DNA from: CAYZDV01 sp964477275
GTDB lineage: Bacteria > Acidobacteriota > Aminicenantia > Aminicenantales > Aminicenantaceae
Reading direction: 5' to 3'
DNA length: 8,820 bases
Assembly: GCA_964477275.1 (NCBI GenBank)
Contig: CAYZDV010000084.1
Span: 1 to 8,820, forward strand
Below, piece after piece: positions 4,778-8,820 of the stretch. The notes beneath the pieces were generated by a model. The model saw only the letters and a list, made by a program, of their open reading frames with translations. It did not search any database and had not been told where the DNA came from. The first letter of the stretch is position 1; each line of letters starts with the position of its first letter. The position numbers and the translations under genes were made by a program.

Positions 4778-7195
4778 ATGCATGATGCTCACAGGCAATC
4801 CGAGGTGATTCAAAACGTCTCCTTGATTCCTCTGCGCGACATCGTCGTTTTTCCTTCCACTCTGATTCCGTTCATTATCGGCCGTCCCTCGTCGATCCAG
4901 GCTTTGGAGACGGCCACAGACAAGAACAAAATGATTTTCCTCTCTGCCCAGATGGATGCCACGCTGGACAATCCGTCGCCCAAGGATATCTACTCGGTAG
5001 GTGTTCTGGCCAAGATCATCCGGGCCATAAAGATGGATGACAAAAACGTAAAGATCATCGTCGAAGGAAAGAAAAGAGCCAGGATCATCGAATACGTGAG
5101 CACTCATCCATTCTTTCAAGTCCTGGCCAAAGAGATAAAAGAGATAGAGAGCGACAGCCCGGAGACAAACGAGCTCCTGAAGAGAGTTTTGACCCTCTTT
5201 GAGGATTACCTTCGCCTCTCCCAGAACGCCAATTTTGAGTCCATCATTCCTGCCCTGAGGGATAACAGCCTGGACAGGATTGTCGATATCATCTCCTCCC
5301 ATCTCTATCTGCCGCTGGAGGAAAAACAGAATCTTCTGGAAACAATCAATGTCCTGGAGAGAATCCGCAGGCTGGATTTCATCTTAGAGAATGAAATCTT
5401 AAAAGTCCATTCGCGGCTGAAAAAAGAGGGGAAAAGGCCCGGCCAACAAAAGACGCCCTTTCGGGGAGGCGGACAAAAAATATTCCCATCAGGATTGACA
5501 TTCAAAAAGGAAGAACAGCCAAACGAAAGCGAAGAACTGAGGCAAAAAGTGGCCAGCGCCAGAATGCCCAAGGACGCCGAGGAAAAAGCATACAAGGAAA
5601 TCGAGAGGCTGGAATCCATGCCTCCGATGTCAGCAGAAGCCACTGTTTGCCGCAATTACCTGGACTGGCTCATTTCCATGCCCTGGAACAAGAAATCGAG
5701 AGAAAAGAGAGAAATTAAAGAAGCAGAAAAGATACTGAACGATGACCATCACGGCCTGGAAAAGGTCAAGGAAAGGATCCTGGAATACCTGTCGATCCGC
5801 CAACTGGTGAAGAATCCGAAGGGCATCATCCTGGGCTTCATCGGGCCTCCGGGAGTCGGAAAGAGCTCTCTCGGCCGGTCGATCGCTCGAGCCACAGGAA
5901 GACAGTTTGTCCGTCTCTCGCTCGGCGGTGTCAGAGACGAGGCGGAGATTCGCGGCCACCGGAGAACATACATCGGAGCCTACCCAGGAAGGATCATCCA
6001 GATGATTAAAAAGGCGGGAACAAGGAATCCCGTCTTTCTGCTGGATGAAGTGGACAAGATGAGCATGGATTTCAGGGGAGACCCCGCTTCCGCCCTGATG
6101 GAGGTCCTGGACCCGGAGCAGAACAGTACCTTCCTTGATCACTACATCGACACGGATTTCGACCTGTCCCAGGTCATGTTCATCGTCACCGCCAACATGG
6201 TCGAGCCGGTTCCGCGTCCTCTCATCGACCGGATGGAGATTATCCGCATCCCTGGCTATACAGAGGATGAAAAGCTTGAGATTGCCAAGCATTTCTTGCT
6301 TCCCAAACAGACGAAGGCCCATGGACTCAGAGAGATCAACTTGAAGATCAGCGACAAAGCTTTCATGAAGCTCATCCGCGGATACACCAGAGAAGCCGGG
6401 GTCAGGAACATCGAACGCGAAATCACCTCCATCTGCCGCAAGGTGGTCAAAAAGGTTGTCTCAGAAGGAAAAAATCACACAGAGAAAGTCAGCGACAAGA
6501 ATATAGAGAAGTATCTGGGCATTCCGAAATACAGGCGTTCCGAAATCGACAGGAAGGATGAAGTGGGCGTGGCCATTGGAATGGCCTGGACAGAGTTCGG
6601 GGGAGAACTTCTCACCTTTGAAGTCACCAAGGTTCATGGAAAAGGAAACTTCACCCTCACCGGTCACCTGGGCGAGGTCATGCAGGAATCGGCCCAGGCT
6701 GCTTTCAGCTATGTCAAGGGGAAGATGTTTGAACATAACATCGCCAAGGACCTGCACAAGAACTATGATATCCACATCCATGTTCCCGAAGGCGCTCAGC
6801 CCAAAGATGGCCCTTCCGCCGGGATCACCATCGCCACTTCCATCATCTCTCTGCTGACAGGAATTCCTGTGAGCAAAAAAGTGGCCATGAGCGGGGAGAT
6901 CACTTTAAAAGGAAAAGTCCTTCCTGTTGGCGGCATCAAAGAGAAAATACTGGCTGCCCACCGTGAAAACATAAAGGACATCGTCCTTCCTCTCGACAAC
7001 AAGCCTGAAATGAAAGACCTTCCCAAGAACATCAAAGAGAGCATGAAGTTCCATTTCGTCGAAAGCATGGACGAAGTCCTGGAAGTCTCGTTAACCGGAG
7101 AGCTGCCAGCCAAGCCAAAAAAAGAAAAACCACCGATCTCCCCAGAAATGCCGGAGAACAAAGAGGAAGGGGAATCTCTCCGGAATCGAGCTTAA
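4778..7195 (+). CDS. lon: ATP-dependent Lon protease (LonA type)
   Basis: Lon is a cytoplasmic hexameric AAA+ protease that unfolds and degrades misfolded and short-lived regulatory proteins. At 805 residues it has normal length. The N-terminal substrate-binding domain spans about 13-210 (SLIPLRDIVVFPS at 15-27). The AAA+ module has Walker A GPPGVGKSS (356-364), Walker B VFLLDEVDK (419-427) and the RGHRRTYIGAYPGR segment at 392-405. The peptidase domain starts with GMAWTEFGG (601-609) and carries Ser680 in DGPSAG and Lys723 in GGIKEK, the catalytic dyad. One region is odd: residues 217-243 replace the conserved Tyr-Phe-Leu-x-Glu-Gln helix, which normally ends Ile-Gln-x-Glu-Leu-Gly, with a Gly/Pro-rich stretch. 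A charged, proline-containing tail follows 773. GGAG (4767-4770) sits seven bases before the ATG. Transcription probably starts at the promoter inside tig. The clpP and clpX genes often found between tig and lon are absent. Confidence 0.97.
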   Translation: MHDAHRQSEVIQNVSLIPLRDIVVFPSTLIPFIIGRPSSIQALETATDKNKMIFLSAQMDATLDNPSPKDIYSVGVLAKIIRAIKMDDKNVKIIVEGKKRARIIEYVSTHPFFQVLAKEIKEIESDSPETNELLKRVLTLFEDYLRLSQNANFESIIPALRDNSLDRIVDIISSHLYLPLEEKQNLLETINVLERIRRLDFILENEILKVHSRLKKEGKRPGQQKTPFRGGGQKIFPSGLTFKKEEQPNESEELRQKVASARMPKDAEEKAYKEIERLESMPPMSAEATVCRNYLDWLISMPWNKKSREKREIKEAEKILNDDHHGLEKVKERILEYLSIRQLVKNPKGIILGFIGPPGVGKSSLGRSIARATGRQFVRLSLGGVRDEAEIRGHRRTYIGAYPGRIIQMIKKAGTRNPVFLLDEVDKMSMDFRGDPASALMEVLDPEQNSTFLDHYIDTDFDLSQVMFIVTANMVEPVPRPLIDRMEIIRIPGYTEDEKLEIAKHFLLPKQTKAHGLREINLKISDKAFMKLIRGYTREAGVRNIEREITSICRKVVKKVVSEGKNHTEKVSDKNIEKYLGIPKYRRSEIDRKDEVGVAIGMAWTEFGGELLTFEVTKVHGKGNFTLTGHLGEVMQESAQAAFSYVKGKMFEHNIAKDLHKNYDIHIHVPEGAQPKDGPSAGITIATSIISLLTGIPVSKKVAMSGEITLKGKVLPVGGIKEKILAAHRENIKDIVLPLDNKPEMKDLPKNIKESMKFHFVESMDEVLEVSLTGELPAKPKKEKPPISPEMPENKEEGESLRNRA

Positions 7196-7276
7196 ATCAC
7201 TGAAAATAAATAAATTAAAGAAGTTTTCCTGAACGCAATCAAACCGTCTCAAAATTAAAACTGGAGAGGTAATGAA

Positions 7277-8554
7277 ATGAAAGAGTACAACCTTGCTGAG
7301 CTTGAAGAAAAAGAGATCCCCGATTTGTTTAAAATTGCCGAAGGAACGGGTCTCACGAAAGATGAGATAGAGGATTCGAACAAGCATAATCTCGTCTTTA
7401 AGATCCTGGAAGCCCAGGCAAAGAAAAACGGGTTGCTTTTCTCCGAAGGTGTGCTGGAAACTCTCGATGATGGCTTCGGGTTCCTCAGGGCCCCGGAATT
7501 CAGCTATCTTCCCAGCCACGATGACATCTATGTTTCGCCTTCCCAGATTCGAAAATTTCATCTGAGAACGGGCGATACCATCTCCGGAATCGTCCGGCCG
7601 CCAAAAGACGGCGAGAAATATTTTGCTCTGATTAAAATTGAAGCCATCAATTTTACTCACCCCGATGTGATCATGGAAGCCAGGAGAAATGTCATATTTG
7701 AAAACCTCACGCCGCTTTATCCGTTTGAGAAAATCAAACTGGAAGACGGAGACAAGAAGAACCTCAACGCACGGGTCATGGAGCTTTTAACGCCCATCGG
7801 AAAAGGACAGAGAGGATTGATCGTGTCACCGCCTCGAGCAGGGAAGACCACTCTCCTGAAAACAATCGCCAAATCCGTCGAAAAAAATCACCCGGAGATT
7901 TTCCTGATCGTCCTTCTGGTCGCAGAAAGGCCGGAAGAGGTGACTGATTTCCAGAGGAGCATCAACGGAGAGGTTGTGGCGTCGACTTTTGATGAGCCGC
8001 CGATCAGAAACGCCCAAGTGGCCAACATTGTGCTCGAAAAAGCGAAGCGCCTCGTGGAACTCAAAAAGGACGTGGCGATTCTGCTGGACAGCATCACGCG
8101 CCTGGCCAGAGCTCACAACGCCATCATCCCGCCATCGGGAAAGGTCCTTTCCGGAGGAATTGATGCCAACGCTTTGAACAAGCCCAAGAAGTTTTTCGGC
8201 TCAGCGAGAAAAGTGGAGGAAGGAGGAAGTTTGACCATCATCGCCACAGCTCTTATCGATACCGGAAGCCGGATGGATGAGGTCATTTTTGAAGAATTCA
8301 AAGGAACGGGAAACATGGAAATCAACCTCGACAGGCGTCTTGTCGACAAACGGTTGTTTCCTGCAATTGACATCACCCGTTCGGGAACACGAAAAGAGGA
8401 GCTGCTCATATCCGAAAAAATGCTCAGCAGAATTTGGATCCTCAGGAAGGTCCTCAGCCAGCTCGGAGAAGTGGAAGCCATGGAGCTGCTTCAAGAAAAG
8501 ATGTCAAAAACAAAAACAAACGCCGAATTCTTGGATGCCATGAGTAAGGGATAA
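7277..8554 (+). CDS. rho: Transcription termination factor Rho
   Basis: Rho is a hexameric RNA-dependent ATPase that loads on untranslated transcripts and releases RNA polymerase. At 425 residues it is close to the E. coli length (419). A Rho-N helical domain (about 5-50) precedes the cold-shock-like RNA-binding domain with DGFGFLRAPEF at 65-75 and DDIYVSPSQIRKF at 82-94. The ATPase core has Walker A PPRAGKTT (185-192), catalytic Glu217 in AERPEEVT, Walker B VAILLDSITRLARAHN (266-281), and the secondary RNA-site segments LSGGIDANAL (291-300) and EEFKGTGNME (339-348). Two usual residues by the ATP and bicyclomycin pocket differ: Arg187 for the Lys before AGKT, and Ala216 for the Asp before ERPEEVT. 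GGAGAGGT (7263-7270) places the start at 7277; ATG 7272 opens only a two-codon frame. Lon ends 81 bases upstream with no terminator or clear promoter between, so cotranscription is possible. Confidence 0.97.
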   Translation: MKEYNLAELEEKEIPDLFKIAEGTGLTKDEIEDSNKHNLVFKILEAQAKKNGLLFSEGVLETLDDGFGFLRAPEFSYLPSHDDIYVSPSQIRKFHLRTGDTISGIVRPPKDGEKYFALIKIEAINFTHPDVIMEARRNVIFENLTPLYPFEKIKLEDGDKKNLNARVMELLTPIGKGQRGLIVSPPRAGKTTLLKTIAKSVEKNHPEIFLIVLLVAERPEEVTDFQRSINGEVVASTFDEPPIRNAQVANIVLEKAKRLVELKKDVAILLDSITRLARAHNAIIPPSGKVLSGGIDANALNKPKKFFGSARKVEEGGSLTIIATALIDTGSRMDEVIFEEFKGTGNMEINLDRRLVDKRLFPAIDITRSGTRKEELLISEKMLSRIWILRKVLSQLGEVEAMELLQEKMSKTKTNAEFLDAMSKG

Positions 8555-8621
8555 AATATACGATAAAAGATTAAATGGATAGGCCTCGATGACAAAGTTG
8601 CCAATAGTGAATTAATGCACT
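8555..8621. other. Convergent intergenic gap without a clear terminator
   Basis: Rho and the minus-strand toxin gene end towards each other here. The only symmetry is a weak 16-base near-palindrome, AGTGAATTAATGCACT (8606-8621), lacking GC content and a T run, so no intrinsic terminator can be called for either gene. Confidence 0.4.
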
Positions 8622-8820
8622 CTAGGACTTCGACAAATTCAGCTTTTTGACGACTCTTTCGAGCTCTTTCCTATCAATCACACGCATTATAATAATGGTT
8701 CTATCACGCACCCTGTAGAGGACTCTAAAATCTCCTGACCGAATCCTGTAGATCGGCGGCTTGAATCCTTTTAGCTTCTTGACATTTGGACTTTGAGCAA
8801 AAGGATTGGAAGAGAGCTTT
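8622..8820 (-). CDS. RelE/ParE-family toxin, C-terminal part (cut by window edge)
   Basis: A minus-strand frame enters at the right edge and ends at TAG 8622-8624, giving the last 65 residues of a small protein. It shows the RelE/ParE-superfamily C-terminal pattern: an NPF segment, then VKKLKGF, YRIRSGDFRVLYRV, a beta strand TIIIMRV, and IDRKELERVVKKL. These toxins are ribosome-dependent mRNA endonucleases (RelE) or gyrase poisons (ParE). The strongly basic core and the Arg-x-Arg-x-Gly-Asp-Phe/Tyr-Arg motif fit the RelE side, and the usual Val-Gly-His-Arg near the end reads Val-Ile-Asp-Arg. The start codon lies outside, probably about 20 residues further on. If an antitoxin gene exists, it would be expected just upstream, beyond position 8820. 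The frame is intact as far as seen. Confidence 0.8.
   Translation of the reverse strand, partial: KLSSNPFAQSPNVKKLKGFKPPIYRIRSGDFRVLYRVRDRTIIIMRVIDRKELERVVKKLNLSKS

Noticed and set aside
5630..6322. 230-codon minus-strand frame inside lon
   Set aside because: It lies opposite the highly conserved AAA+ module, which explains the open frame.
7196..7276. Search for a rho promoter or attenuator in the lon-rho gap
   Set aside because: The gap is AT-rich but holds no paired -35/-10 boxes and no stable hairpin that I could find.

Overview
The window is about half GC and bacterial. It reads mostly as a core-genome housekeeping block: a leucine tRNA, trigger factor, Lon protease and transcription terminator Rho, all on the + strand. 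Upstream lie a secreted trypsin-fold/TPR protein and a divergent minus-strand pair (a broken PilZ gene and a DUF2085 membrane protein). The right edge cuts a convergent RelE/ParE-type toxin gene. The protein sequences and the tRNA-Leu/tig/lon grouping look to me like a Gram-negative lineage of the Acidobacteriota/Aminicenantes or former Deltaproteobacteria kind. That is an impression from protein style, not a proof.

Layout: 47-559 (-) DUF2085 membrane protein. 588-893 (-) remnant of a small PilZ-domain gene read in two frames. 894-978 divergent promoter region. 979-2811 (+) trypsin-like pseudoprotease with about ten TPRs. 2812-3300 is a 489-base non-coding stretch holding a perfect hairpin, a solo repeat end, a 128-bp hairpin-rich repeat element and a strong promoter. 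3301-3385 tRNA-Leu(UAG). 3416-4681 tig. 4778-7195 lon, with a good promoter inside the last codons of tig. 7277-8554 rho. 8555-8621 convergent gap. 8622-8820 (-) partial toxin.

Functionally, the centre is a protein-quality-control cluster. Trigger factor meets nascent chains at the ribosome and Lon degrades misfolded or regulatory proteins. Trigger factor probably shares a transcript with the tRNA, while lon has its own promoter. In many bacteria clpP and clpX sit between tig and lon; here they do not. Rho follows lon by 81 bases with its own ribosome binding site and no promoter that I can see.

I do not see a previously undescribed multi-gene system. The points worth a second look are at the level of single genes. 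The trypsin-like domain has lost two of three catalytic residues. The conserved helix before the AAA+ module of Lon is replaced by a Gly/Pro-rich stretch that may be locally frame-shifted. The FKBP pocket of trigger factor has lost its aromatic residues. Rho has substitutions beside its ATP/bicyclomycin pocket. The PilZ gene has been deleted internally and frame-shifted.
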